Source: Apteryx mantelli
Taxonomy: Eukaryota > Chordata > Aves > Apterygiformes > Apterygidae
Assembly: GCF_036417845.1 (NCBI RefSeq)
Contig: NC_089981.1
Location: 26,680,001 to 26,744,000, forward strand
Length of the DNA: 64,000 bases
Direction: 5' to 3'
Below are positions 43,501-49,500 of this stretch, one piece after another (position 1 is the first letter of the stretch; each line of letters starts with the position of its first letter). The position numbers and the translations under genes are program-made. The notes below the pieces were generated by a model. It did no database searches. It was not told the origin of the DNA and saw only the letters and a list, made by a program, of their open reading frames with translations.

Positions 43501-45932
43501 AGTTACGATGTTGAGAGTTTGGAGGGGTTCTGTGGGCAATTTCCTTACTGGAAAGGATAAAATGATTCATTGAGGAAGAAAAGCAGCACTTAAATGCGTG
43601 GAGGGTGGGGAAAGCATTCTGTTGTATTCAGGTTCAGCTCCTTTTACAAAGACCAAAGCTCAGCTTCCATTAAAAGTGGAAGTTTTCTTATGTGTTAAAT
43701 ACAGATATGGAAACCATGCCATGTTCTTTTCCACTTACATGCCTAACAGGCTAGATGTTAGAAAGGAAAGAATTGTAAGGTCTTGGGAGGATTTCAGCAA
43801 CGACCTTTTGGACCCTCAGGCATCTGTTCATAGAAACTGCTTCTCTGCAGTCAGTCTGGTCCCCCTTTTAGTGAGCAGGTCATCTGTGCGCTAACACTGG
43901 CTTGGGTTATGGAGCGGGATTTTGTCCCGGGAGGTAGGAACCAATGCAGCATTTTGCCATGCGAGTTCTAGCTTCTGGGAAAAGGTAACACAGAAGCAGA
44001 GATCATCGAGGATGAACACAGCCCTTACTTGAAACTGTTTCTCTGTCTGTACAGCAAGACTACAGTACCTGCCAAACTGGAGAGACTTCAGTGGGCAGTT
44101 AACATACTTTTTGGTGGACAGGGATTATGCAGTAACTGCACAGTACTGAAAAACATGTTTGATCTCTCTATGTTGTATAGTGAATGTGCTAGCTATGTTT
44201 TCATTACTATTTTTATTCTTATATTTTTAATGTTTTTGTAACAATTGTTTCAAAAGTGTGATCAGTTTTGATATTCTTAAGAGTGCATAACCACACAATT
44301 CTTTCTAATTCTTTAGCTCTCCCCAAAGAGGGAATTAAAACATGTATCTTCATTCAAATGTTTAAGTTCTGCCTGAAAAATACATTTGTGGTCAGTTGTG
44401 AGATTTATTTTAGTTTAATACTTTTGTGAAGTTCAGCAGCTAGTTCTTTTTCCTTTGAGACACTTTTAAAAATTCAGATATTACCTATGGACTTCATTGT
44501 CTATGAAAGTCCAAACATCTACCTTCATGCACACAGAGTTTTCCTTGCAACATTTGCATCCAAAATATTCACCTCTTTCAACATGTCTTGCTTAGATTTC
44601 AATTATTATTTTTCCTTAGGGAAAAAAAAACTTTTAGGGGATTCTAAAATAAGCAAAAATAGTTTGGTTTTGATAGAAAATATATTATCCTGGGCCATAA
44701 GGCACTTTATGGTGATCTAAAGTGATTAAAAAGAAAATCATGTGATACTTTGCACAGCTGATTGTACATTCACATTTATTCTAATTTTACAGATCAACAA
44801 ATTCATTCACATTCTTATTTTTGTAGTTTGATTTTTAAAGTTTGGATTGTCAACATTTCTCCTGACTGACCAAGCAGACCACATTCGAAAATCCAAAACT
44901 AAATGTCCAGATTTTGTACAAAAGTTACTTTGGAAAAGGCTGTGAAGCTTCACTTTTCCCAGTTTTTTGTGAAGCAATTGACATGCTTTAGGATGCTACG
45001 ATAACAGTTGTAATGTAAATTGTGCGTTGATCTAACCCCTACAAAGCAACATCTCAAGATTCTTCTGTTCCTAGTAAGAAATCCTCCTTCTAAATGGAAA
45101 TCGTATCATGAATCTGAAAGATTAAAATCAGATACAGAAGATCAAAAAGTCACTTCCCTAATTGTTGTTTGGAAATAGATACACCTGTGTCCTGCCAAAA
45201 TGTAAAAGCAGAACTTAAAATTGAGTTCAGTTTGAATCGCTTTTGTTTTAGGCTTATTTTCTATACCATTACTCTGTCATAAACAAAGATTGTTTTATTC
45301 TGTTATATTCTTTTTTCTGAAATTTCAAGCTGAGATCAGAAAATGTATTTACTATATCATGCACTGCAATAAGCAAAATGTTATATACATTTGTAAAATA
45401 TTTATTTTTGTGGTTTTCTAGATATCATTTTTATTTCTGTTTATTGGCATATTATAAAGGAAATGCTGAAAACCTGTACAACCTCAGTGAAATCTTGAAA
45501 CAAAACTAGCAAATATAGGTGCTATTCCAGAACTTCCACTTTTAAAAGCAGAGTTTGATTAGGATATATCAGTGTTGTGTGCCTTAAAATATTCCAGTAA
45601 AACTTCATCTTAATATAGGTTGTCCTTATTCTCATCAGAATAGGAAAAAAATAAATAAAAAAGCAGGGGGAGATGTTGTTGTTTAAATTGTGTTCCATGT
45701 AGCTAAAATAGTGTATCACCTCATTGCATTACTAATCAGGTTTCCTATTTGTGTGGTAAAAATAATTAAGGTGGCTCTGTTTTAATATGTATGTTTGATT
45801 GTGCTGCCTAATTCCTGTATGTGATCCCTTCTAGCTCAGCAGTTGACCTATCCATCTAAAGCACCCTCACCTTCTGTACCACAACCACCTCACTCTCCCT
45901 TAAGCAATGGATTTCACTACACATTTGTCTAA
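6004..45932 (+). CDS. PLEKHA7: PLEKHA7, 3' part of the gene (21 coding exons, spliced)
   Basis: Pleckstrin homology domain-containing family A member 7. In vertebrates this cytoplasmic scaffold sits at the zonula adherens, binds p120-catenin and paracingulin, and links cadherin junctions to microtubule minus ends through CAMSAP3; its PH domain binds phosphoinositides. Seen here: 21 exons whose phases match at every junction, with 3,387 coding bases, or 1,128 residues plus stop when all cassettes and the long C-terminus are used. Order in the protein: C-terminal half of the PH domain, charged linker, proline-rich region, coiled coil, second proline-rich region, basic segment, long-isoform tail ending HYTFV. 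The 5' exons with the WW domains and first half of the PH domain are upstream of the window. I chose PLEKHA7 over paralogues PLEKHA5 and PLEKHA6 from exon 2-3 sequence resemblance ([22 protein letters not shown]) and from C11orf58 lying tail-to-tail, as in human. Exons and introns are numbered from the first exon in the window. Confidence 0.95.
6183..8223 (+). other. PLEKHA7: PLEKHA7 intron 1 (GC-AG type)
   Basis: Begins GCAAGT and ends TTTTCAG. It is AT-rich and non-coding. I see no exon, RNA gene or recognisable transposon in it. Confidence 0.8.
8224..8709 (+). CDS. PLEKHA7: PLEKHA7 window exon 2: charged linker after the PH domain
   Basis: 486 bases, starting with the third base of a split Arg codon and ending with two bases of a Ser codon (AG + C). 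It encodes [16 protein letters not shown], then a strongly charged stretch ([20 protein letters not shown]) likely to be helical, then [20 protein letters not shown] and [16 protein letters not shown]. The end of the exon resembles human PLEKHA7 closely. The middle (about residues 12-75 of the exon) is much more divergent, which fits a disordered linker. Acceptor TTTTCAG, donor GAG|GTTAGT. Confidence 0.93.
8710..12669 (+). other. PLEKHA7: PLEKHA7 intron 2
   Basis: About 4 kb of AT-rich DNA with a T14 run at 9962-9975. On the minus strand, roughly 11390-11960, there are stretches that read like broken coding sequence (see findings). No other feature recognised. Confidence 0.75.
9962..9975. repeat. 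T14 homopolymer
   Basis: T14 within a longer T/C tract (about 9948-9975) in PLEKHA7 intron 2. Confidence 0.85.
12670..13195 (+). CDS. PLEKHA7: PLEKHA7 window exon 3: proline-rich region
   Basis: 526 bases, phase 2 in and phase 0 out. It encodes [20 protein letters not shown], then [59 protein letters not shown] and [17 protein letters not shown]. The [12 protein letters not shown] segment and the polyproline motif are hallmarks shared by the PLEKHA5/6/7 family; polyproline stretches like this are candidate SH3 or WW ligands. Acceptor CCTTTTCCAG with a long pyrimidine tract, donor AAG|GTTTGT. Confidence 0.95.
13196..14912 (+). other. PLEKHA7: PLEKHA7 intron 3
   Basis: 1.7 kb, AT-rich. A 117-codon open stretch runs on the minus strand at 13382-13735 without a recognisable match; a chance open frame is the simplest reading. 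No transposon or RNA gene seen. Confidence 0.75.
14913..14999 (+). CDS. PLEKHA7: PLEKHA7 window exon 4
   Basis: 87 bases, 29 codons, phase 0 on both sides. It encodes [20 protein letters not shown] then SAPSLHGKS. The [23 protein letters not shown] sequence is nearly identical to human PLEKHA7 as I recall it. Acceptor CTTCTTGCAG, donor TCG|GTAAGT. Confidence 0.95.
15000..15398 (+). other. PLEKHA7: PLEKHA7 intron 4
   Basis: 399 bases. Nothing recognisable besides the splice signals (GTAAGT ... CCTGCAG). Confidence 0.8.
15399..15518 (+). CDS. PLEKHA7: PLEKHA7 window exon 5: cassette-type exon (PEELTLLL...)
   Basis: 120 bases, exactly 40 codons, phase 0 on both sides. It encodes [20 protein letters not shown] then [20 protein letters not shown]. 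The PEELTLLLI(K/R)LRR segment is familiar from PLEKHA5 and PLEKHA6 and is predicted helical. The human PLEKHA7 form of 1,121 residues, as I recall it, goes directly from the end of exon 4 to ADDTY (exon 6), so this exon is probably alternatively spliced. Acceptor ACCTGCAG, donor CAG|GTCAGC. Confidence 0.88.
15519..17316 (+). other. PLEKHA7: PLEKHA7 intron 5
   Basis: 1.8 kb, AT-rich, with no recognisable element. It ends in the less usual acceptor TTGAAG. Confidence 0.78.
17317..17370 (+). CDS. PLEKHA7: PLEKHA7 window exon 6: start of coiled-coil core
   Basis: 54 bases, 18 codons, phase 0 on both sides: [18 protein letters not shown]. It is almost identical to the human protein and forms the first heptads of the coiled-coil region. 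In human this part of the protein overlaps the region reported to bind p120-catenin; the exact limits are not visible here. The acceptor is AAG, weaker than CAG or TAG; the donor is AAA|GTAAGG. Confidence 0.93.
17889..17918. repeat. CCTT/CATC microsatellite
   Basis: Imperfect tetranucleotide tract (TCCTTCCATCCTTCCTTCC...) in PLEKHA7 intron 6. Confidence 0.8.
20362..20387. repeat. (GT)7 followed by G11
   Basis: Dinucleotide run at 20362-20375 and an 11-base G run at 20377-20387, in PLEKHA7 intron 6. Confidence 0.85.
20750..20830 (+). CDS. PLEKHA7: PLEKHA7 window exon 7: candidate cassette exon
   Basis: 81 bases, 27 codons, phase 0 on both sides, open in the gene's frame: [20 protein letters not shown] then GLLSSIH. 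Borders fit: acceptor TTGAAACAG and donor CAT|GTAAGA. The human 1,121-residue form jumps from LEYLDLK to MTGRD, so this would be an optional insert. The pattern EN-x-P-(L/I)-I-x-M-(I/V) resembles, from memory, an optional segment in PLEKHA5 and PLEKHA6. Phase symmetry, splice sites and family resemblance support a real exon; RNA evidence is lacking here. Confidence 0.72.
20831..22824 (+). other. PLEKHA7: PLEKHA7 intron 7
   Basis: 2.0 kb, very AT-rich, with no recognisable transposon, RNA gene or further exon. Confidence 0.78.
22825..22893 (+). CDS. PLEKHA7: PLEKHA7 window exon 8
   Basis: 69 bases, 23 codons, phase 0 on both sides: [20 protein letters not shown] then DID. This matches the family segment [20 protein letters not shown], with Val in place of the first Met. 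Acceptor CTCGTAG, donor GAT|GTAAGT. It joins the two coiled-coil stretches. Confidence 0.95.
23058..23138 (+). CDS. PLEKHA7: PLEKHA7 window exon 9: coiled coil
   Basis: 81 bases, 27 codons, phase 0 on both sides: [20 protein letters not shown] then RALKENK. A clear heptad pattern (L/I at a and d positions) continues into exon 10. Acceptor TTTTTAG, donor AAA|GTAAAT. The intron before it (22894-23057) is only 164 bases, the shortest PLEKHA7 intron here. Confidence 0.95.
23139..24439 (+). other. PLEKHA7: PLEKHA7 intron 9
   Basis: 1.3 kb, AT-rich, with a short purine-rich GGGGGGGAGAGAGGGGG stretch near 23591-23607. Nothing else recognised. Confidence 0.78.
24440..24589 (+). CDS. PLEKHA7: PLEKHA7 window exon 10: coiled coil
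   Basis: 150 bases, 50 codons, phase 0 on both sides: [50 protein letters not shown]. It is the longest continuous coiled-coil exon and is close to human PLEKHA7. Acceptor TCTGTTAG, donor ACT|GTATGT. Confidence 0.95.
24590..26469 (+). other. PLEKHA7: PLEKHA7 intron 10, containing an old CR1-clade tail
   Basis: 1.9 kb. A decayed minus-strand CR1-clade LINE tail occupies about 25271-25870 (separate entry). A C-rich patch lies at about 24761-24785. The remainder is AT-rich and unremarkable. Confidence 0.78.
25271..25870 (-). mobile_element. Ancient CR1-clade LINE 3' fragment (turtle/crocodilian-like type)
   Basis: Read on the minus strand, this has the layout of the 3' end of a CR1-clade element common in turtles and crocodilians: a piece of the end of ORF2 (traces such as MEKV, SHTRTR, KTNKRK, FTQR between about 25720 and 25560), then a short UTR ending in the signature that reads on the plus strand AAGAATGGCTGTACTGG at 25271. 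It is full of small indels and stops, so it is old and immobile. An open stretch of 148 codons on the plus strand (25426-25872) lies inside it and is an artefact of the repeat. I cannot name the subfamily. Confidence 0.72.
26470..26571 (+). CDS. PLEKHA7: PLEKHA7 window exon 11: coiled coil end
   Basis: 102 bases, 34 codons, phase 0 on both sides: [20 protein letters not shown] then [14 protein letters not shown]. The first 26 codons are close to human PLEKHA7. The last eight (MSSSLVSQ) differ from the human residues I recall at this place (HRRAFFFQ). Acceptor GTTAATAG, donor CAG|GTGAGT. Confidence 0.94.
27826..27920. repeat. Alternating CA/TA purine-pyrimidine tract
   Basis: Irregular alternation of CACA, CATA and TATA units, for example ACACACATACATTATATATA near 27882, ending in TATATATATA near 27910-27919. 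It lies in PLEKHA7 intron 11. Confidence 0.8.
29332..29362. repeat. (AAT)7 plus A10
   Basis: Trinucleotide repeat of about seven units followed by an A10 run, in PLEKHA7 intron 11. Confidence 0.88.
29749..29778. repeat. (AC)8(AT)7 compound microsatellite
   Basis: Perfect AC run at 29749-29764 followed directly by an AT run at 29765-29778, in PLEKHA7 intron 11. Likely polymorphic. Confidence 0.9.
30199..30307 (+). CDS. PLEKHA7: PLEKHA7 window exon 12
   Basis: 109 bases, phase 0 in and phase 1 out: [20 protein letters not shown] then [16 protein letters not shown] plus the first base of Glu. It closely matches the family segment [19 protein letters not shown]. Acceptor AACATCAG, donor CCAG|GTAAGA. 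Confidence 0.95.
30308..31419 (+). other. PLEKHA7: PLEKHA7 intron 12
   Basis: 1.1 kb. An A15 run followed by A/G-rich sequence lies at 30599-30626, then a GC-richer patch (about 30630-30860) that is open in several frames on both strands without resemblance to a known protein. Confidence 0.75.
30599..30613. repeat. A15 homopolymer
   Basis: A15 followed by GAAAAGAAAAAG in PLEKHA7 intron 12. Confidence 0.85.
31420..31646 (+). CDS. PLEKHA7: PLEKHA7 window exon 13: second proline-rich region
   Basis: 227 bases, phase 1 in and phase 0 out: [20 protein letters not shown], then [20 protein letters not shown] and [13 protein letters not shown]. It is rich in SP, TP and PP motifs and therefore probably disordered and phosphorylated. 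The anchors ERK.VP and LEVRL(Y/F)PQ match human PLEKHA7; the rest is divergent. Acceptor CTCCCATAG, donor GTT|GTAAGT. Confidence 0.93.
31647..32066 (+). other. PLEKHA7: PLEKHA7 intron 13
   Basis: 420 bases, GTAAGT ... CTGTAACTAG. Nothing further recognised. Confidence 0.8.
32067..32255 (+). CDS. PLEKHA7: PLEKHA7 window exon 14: proline-rich / basic
   Basis: 189 bases, 63 codons, phase 0 on both sides: [63 protein letters not shown]. The PPRPPLP motif is a plausible SH3 ligand; the [20 protein letters not shown] segment is nearly invariant in the family as I recall it. Acceptor TAACTAG, donor AGG|GTGAGC. Confidence 0.95.
32479..32596 (+). CDS. PLEKHA7: PLEKHA7 window exon 15
   Basis: 118 bases, phase 0 in and phase 1 out: [20 protein letters not shown] then [19 protein letters not shown] plus one base of Gly. 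[13 protein letters not shown] matches human PLEKHA7. The intron before it (32256-32478) is 223 bases and holds nothing recognisable. Acceptor CCATGTAG, donor CGTG|GTAAGT. Confidence 0.94.
32597..33502 (+). other. PLEKHA7: PLEKHA7 intron 15
   Basis: 0.9 kb, AT-rich, without recognisable features other than the splice borders (GTAAGT ... CTTGTAAAG). Confidence 0.78.
33503..33582 (+). CDS. PLEKHA7: PLEKHA7 window exon 16
   Basis: 80 bases, phase 1 in and phase 0 out: [20 protein letters not shown] then LRRDRSK. It matches human [21 protein letters not shown]. It is shorter than the human equivalent: residues I recall in human between LRR and [12 protein letters not shown] are mostly absent here, where the joined protein reads [20 protein letters not shown]. 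Acceptor TTGTAAAG, donor AAG|GTAAGT. Confidence 0.93.
33583..34001 (+). other. PLEKHA7: PLEKHA7 intron 16
   Basis: 419 bases, AT-rich. Nothing recognised besides splice signals (GTAAGT ... TTCTACAG). Confidence 0.8.
34002..34211 (+). CDS. PLEKHA7: PLEKHA7 window exon 17: last exon of short isoform, internal exon of long isoform
   Basis: Encodes [67 protein letters not shown]. Two uses. If unspliced, the frame continues Val-Cys-stop (34203-34211), giving the end DLGSVC that I recall for the human 1,121-residue protein. If spliced at 34202 (TCA|GTATGT), it joins exon 18 in phase 0 to read ISADLGS-WKREQEF. So the bases GTATGTTAG serve both as a splice donor and as the last codons and stop of the short form. 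The [13 protein letters not shown] stretch is strongly basic. Confidence 0.95.
   Translation, partial: ERPKSALERLYSGDHQRGKMSAEEQLERMKRHQKALVRERKRTLSQGERQSVSSRSFIRPISADLGSVC
34212..35985 (+). other. PLEKHA7: 3' UTR of PLEKHA7 short isoform (also part of intron 17)
   Basis: About 1.8 kb of AT-rich sequence from the stop at 34211 to just beyond AATAAA at 35959-35964. An ATTAAA variant is present at about 35403. The end point is inferred from the signal; in the long isoform this whole stretch is removed as intron (34203-37331). Confidence 0.65.
35959..35964 (+). terminator. PLEKHA7: Candidate polyadenylation signal, PLEKHA7 short isoform
   Basis: AATAAA in CCAATAAAAATATT, the first canonical hexamer I found downstream of the 34211 stop. 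It is followed within about 30 bases by T/G-rich sequence (ATGGTTTGATGTTTTTC), as expected downstream of a cleavage site. Confidence 0.6.
35986..37331 (+). other. PLEKHA7: PLEKHA7 intron 17, distal part
   Basis: AT-rich, starting with a (TA)8 run at 36007-36022 and ending in the acceptor ATTGCCAG. No exon or transposon recognised. Confidence 0.75.
36007..36022. repeat. (TA)8
   Basis: Perfect TA dinucleotide run shortly after the candidate short-isoform poly(A) signal. Confidence 0.85.
37332..37484 (+). CDS. PLEKHA7: PLEKHA7 window exon 18: long-isoform tail
   Basis: 153 bases, 51 codons, phase 0 on both sides: [51 protein letters not shown]. It resembles the C-terminal extension of the long PLEKHA5/6/7 forms ([15 protein letters not shown]). 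Acceptor TTGCCAG, donor GAG|GTAACA. The conserved frame and splice signals show that the long form is a functional part of this gene, not a relic. Confidence 0.93.
39060..40457 (+). mobile_element. CR1 LINE, 5'-truncated copy with reverse transcriptase remains and intact 3' end
   Basis: About 1.4 kb in plus orientation. Reverse-transcriptase traces occur in order across shifted frames: VTPVFKK-like start near 39090, SQHGF (39220), DFSKAF (39328), [14 protein letters not shown] (39423), [15 protein letters not shown] (39516) and the catalytic [11 protein letters not shown] (39579-39611). Downstream are the usual CR1 end-of-ORF segments ([17 protein letters not shown] at 40011; a tract ending [10 protein letters not shown] at 40087) and the 3' UTR ending TGTTCTGTGATTCG, which carries one copy of the avian CR1 terminal octamer. 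Frameshifts and stops make it inactive. CR1 is the dominant avian retrotransposon and its copies are typically 5'-truncated like this one. Confidence 0.93.
40511..40542 (+). repeat. (TC)11 followed by T10
   Basis: Dinucleotide TC repeat at 40511-40532 running into a T10 tract, about 50 bases downstream of the CR1 3' end and inside PLEKHA7 intron 18. Confidence 0.9.
41404..41537 (+). CDS. PLEKHA7: PLEKHA7 window exon 19: long-isoform tail
   Basis: 134 bases, phase 0 in and phase 2 out: [44 protein letters not shown] plus two bases of Ser/Arg. [15 protein letters not shown] is a conserved motif of the long PLEKHA5/6/7 tail; [17 protein letters not shown] is a charged predicted helix. Acceptor CTTTTCACAG, donor CAAG|GTCAGT. 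Confidence 0.93.
41538..42380 (+). other. PLEKHA7: PLEKHA7 intron 19
   Basis: 843 bases, AT-rich, with no recognisable features besides splice borders (GTCAGT ... TTCCCACTAG). Confidence 0.78.
42381..42523 (+). CDS. PLEKHA7: PLEKHA7 window exon 20: long-isoform tail
   Basis: 143 bases, phase 2 in and phase 1 out: [69 protein letters not shown] is a conserved long-isoform segment in this family as I recall it and is predicted helical. Acceptor TTCCCACTAG, donor GCAG|GTAATA. Confidence 0.93.
42524..45834 (+). other. PLEKHA7: PLEKHA7 intron 20
   Basis: 3.3 kb, AT-rich, ending CCCTTCTAG. There are short G-rich patches (about 42703-42720). No transposon, RNA gene or extra exon recognised. Confidence 0.75.
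45835..45932 (+). CDS. PLEKHA7: PLEKHA7 window exon 21: terminal coding exon of long isoform (PDZ-ligand end)
   Basis: 98 coding bases, phase 1 in: [20 protein letters not shown] then [12 protein letters not shown] and TAA at 45930-45932. The last residues T-F-V fit the class I PDZ-binding pattern (S/T-x-hydrophobic). The same NG.HYTFV end occurs in long forms of PLEKHA5 and PLEKHA6 as far as I recall. Acceptor CCCTTCTAG. The short isoform ends in SVC instead, so the two forms would differ in PDZ partner binding; that consequence is inferred. Confidence 0.93.
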
Positions 45933-46155
45933 ACACCTTAAAAGTAAGAACTAACTGCTCTTGGCATGTCTGATTTGCCATTGTGTCTTTGCTAGGACTT
46001 GCTGAATTTTAACACTTTTTACTAGCCCTAAATTAGATCCAAATGTATGCATGCATGTGTTTTTCAGAAACCAGAAAATTTTATTCCGTGTAGTGAGTAC
46101 TGCTTCTAATGAGCTAACACACGAGCTAATAAAGTCTTCAAATAACTGCTGTGGC
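45933..46155 (+). other. PLEKHA7: 3' UTR of PLEKHA7 long isoform (minimal form)
   Basis: From the TAA at 45932 to about 20 bases past AATAAA at 46128-46133. The end is inferred from the hexamer and the following GT-rich CTGCTGTGGCTTTAC. A longer UTR using later hexamers (for example near 47813-47828) cannot be excluded. Confidence 0.55.
46128..46133 (+). terminator. PLEKHA7: Candidate polyadenylation signal, PLEKHA7 long isoform
   Basis: AATAAA in GAGCTAATAAAGTCTTC, about 195 bases downstream of the long-form stop, with a GT-rich element 15-25 bases further on. Confidence 0.55.
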
Positions 46156-46532
46156 TTTACAGATAAGATACTACCATAATCTTAATGTGGGGAAAGAAGG
46201 AAGACATCTCTGCTCTTGGTAGCATGGGGCCAGATATTCAGCAGCGGCTTGTACTTCCATTGCTAGAACTGTGCTCTGCTGTGGCTATCGTAAGGGCGCC
46301 TGTGCATGGCCTGTACCTGTGCTGCACAGGAAGATCTGAAATGTAAACAGACAAAGCCGTTGCAAGCAGGGGGTTTCTTTTAGGGGTTGATACCTTACGC
46401 TTGAACTAACGCTGGAGACTTGCTTGAGGTGAGCTAAAAATTTGGTCCTTTAGAACTAATTTTGCAATATTTGCTATGACTGTTTTGTGCATTCAGTGTT
46501 TTTTCCGTTGAATTGTGTTAACAGAAGAATGA

Positions 46533-46551
46533 TTTTTTTTTTTTTTTTTTT
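46533..46551. repeat. T19 homopolymer
   Basis: T19 in the sequence following PLEKHA7. Confidence 0.85.
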
Positions 46552-49500
46552 GGTCTCTGATTAGGTTATTTTGCCATTTCAAGTAGAACAGATGCTTTAT
46601 TAAAAATTAATATAATTTCATTGCCCTTATAAAGTATGTGTATCATGTGTGTATATTATATGTACATAGATATGTGTGTATATGTATATATTATAAACCC
46701 TACATTTTCTTCAGGAAAATTATCAAGAAAAAACTGCTGTAACTTCAGCCATACACAAGGGACGCAGTAGTTCAGGCATTAGCTCAGTGGCATCATGTAA
46801 TAATTGTTCACTTAATGTGTCTATATTAGTTGTTCATCCTGTCAAATTGCAGAAGGCTTTAATTCAAAATTGTTTCCTAAAAATGCTTACTACTTGGCAT
46901 TAGTATGCTCACTTTAATTTTTAACCACATTTTATTTTACTTCATAATAGCCAAAGCAGTAACTGAGCATTGACATAAGACTCGAAGCAAAACTCACCTA
47001 GTGACGCCGTATGGAAGAAAGAAAAGTTCATTACGAGCTTTCACCAGCTGACCACATGTTCTTTTGAAAATATATTCTGAGAATAATAGAGGGATTTTCT
47101 ATGAAAAATAGGCAAATCATTTTATTTTTACTTCAGTTTAGTTCAGACTTTTTATATGAATAAATGGCACTTTTAACAAACTCTGTAAGATACTGACAAT
47201 GCATTTTTAGAACAGAATATATTTTAGAATTTTTTTAATCAAGGGCTGAATTCATTTGAAGAGAAACTCCTTACATAAATGTTACAAGATGCTGTTACTT
47301 CCCCTTCAGGCTTAGATGCACAATGTAAAGTTTCATGAAGAAATGTAAACTGAACAATCCTAGGAAGCACATTCATAGCATATGGGTAAAGCTAACTCAG
47401 TTGAGGGGTTTACTGAAAGAGTGTTTTGGAATGGATGTTTTCTAGAGTTAATCACTCACTCTTTTGCCCATTAGACAATACATTGCAAGGAACTTCTAGC
47501 TTGGGTCTCTAAATGTCACTAACCACTGTATAGCTGAAATTGTCTACAAAAGGCATGATGATACTCGGTTCTGACTCCAGTTTCCTTTTTGATCCCCTAT
47601 AATTAACTTGCCTTTGTCAACATACAGTATGTTATGTTGTTCTTGACAGTAATGCTGTCCCCTCAGTAACAAACAGCTAACAAATTATATTTTTTCATAA
47701 GTTGAGATGTGGAAGAAAAAGAAACTTTTAATTAAAATATGTGAAGTAAGCAATAAAATTTAATAGCATGTCATTTTACTAGTAAATATATATTTTTCTT
47801 CTGATTTTTTTCAATAAACAATAAAATATGATGTATTAACTAGTATTTATCTTGGAAACAGTGAAGCTAATGTAATGTGGCACCTGCTAATTTTGTGTGT
47901 AGATTCAGTGGTGCTCAACTTTGCCAAACTTTCAAATTCAGTGTTTTACTTATGTATAGGGCAAAGAGTGAGGTGGTTATATAAGGAGAAAATGAGATTA
48001 AATGAATTGCTGTGATTCCTTTACTTGAAAAACTGTGTAGACATTGAATGCAAGAAATTGTCCAATATTGTGTAATTATTAGTTGAGTTCAGCTCTGAGT
48101 GACTGAGAAATAATTCTGCAGTATTTTGGGAAACCACTAACGTGTTTATTTGCTGTATTCAAGTAATAGTTACAAAACTCTTGAAATTGATTGACTTTCA
48201 AGTTTCAGACTGTAAGACAAATCATATTATATTAACACTATACTCAGAAATATTCTTAAAAGTATATATTTAGCTAATGCAATCTATTTTACCTCAATAC
48301 TGCCAGTATCCGCTTCGAAACATTTTGCCAAAATAATGATTTATTTTTGCCTTTTTAAAAAGTTTTGAAAAATAAATATTTTGCAAGAAAACATTAATTT
48401 AAATAAAATGTAACAGTTTGGAAAATGGTATATGTACAGATTAAAATATTAACATAACTGCCTCCTTTTGCCTCTGTCTTGTCTACTCTCTAATCAGTAT
48501 CCATATAGTTTAAAATTTCTGAGTTATTTGTGCTGTTCTAGCATTTTGCTCTTCTTTGGTTCAAATCCCATTGAAGTTCCTGAGTGTTGCGCTGATTTCA
48601 GTAGGACTTAGATCAAGTTTCCTGTATACCAATCCTTTTTTCTTTTGTGTGTATCATGGCATTTGATGAAATCTATCTTTAAACAGAGAGGTTTTTGAGT
48701 TGTGTCCTGAATACTACTGCTACAATACTCTCCTTACTGTCTTGTAGATACATCTGTTCATCTGGCACGTTCCTGGCCATTTAGTTTCTGCCAAAATGAA
48801 GTACCAAAAGTAACTTTCATTTTGAGAAGAAAGACTGTCATTTCCCACCTTCTAAACCTGGAGGCATCACACAGTGACATGCGCACTATATATGAATATG
48901 GTATAACCAAAGAGATATTTGGCAGTCAGCCACTATACCAGATTTCAGTAGCACCTAACCAATAGCAATTGCACTATGACATTTCCTTCAAATGACATGA
49001 GTTTGATGTCGACCAGTGGAAATGTTTAATTATTCTGAAACTTAATAGGTAGAACAAAATGTGAAAAACCAAACAAACCCCAGCAGCAGTAAGTATTTCT
49101 GTGGCTCAGTATTGACTCTGTGAACTTGAGAGTTTAATATTTGACCTTGAGATGCATGAAGCAGGAATTCAAAATTGAGCTGCCTATGAAATGCTTGTTT
49201 CTCAGACATACAAGGCTGGAAACAGATAGGAGCCTTTGACCACAATTTTTGTGGTTCAGTGAAACTGCATTCTTGCTCCACAAGTTTTGCTAAGCAAGCT
49301 GGTGGAGGATGAGGCTGTGGTAGGTGGCTGAAGAGTACAGCCAGCGGGTTCCTGAGCTACCTCGACCATTGGCTGGTAACTCCACATGCTGCTCTGGGAG
49401 AGAAAAGGAAGGGGCTGCAGGCACTTCTGCTCTGCAAGGTGCAAGAGATGTTCATTTTCTCCTTCAACTGACTTGTAGGTCATGCGCAGAAAATCTGCTT

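Noticed and set aside
46712-46795. CTTCAG|GAAAATTATCAAG after the long-isoform stop, resembling an alternative last exon
   Set aside because: In the phase required from exon 20 it stops after about 18 residues with no family resemblance; it lies past the candidate poly(A) signal at 46128.
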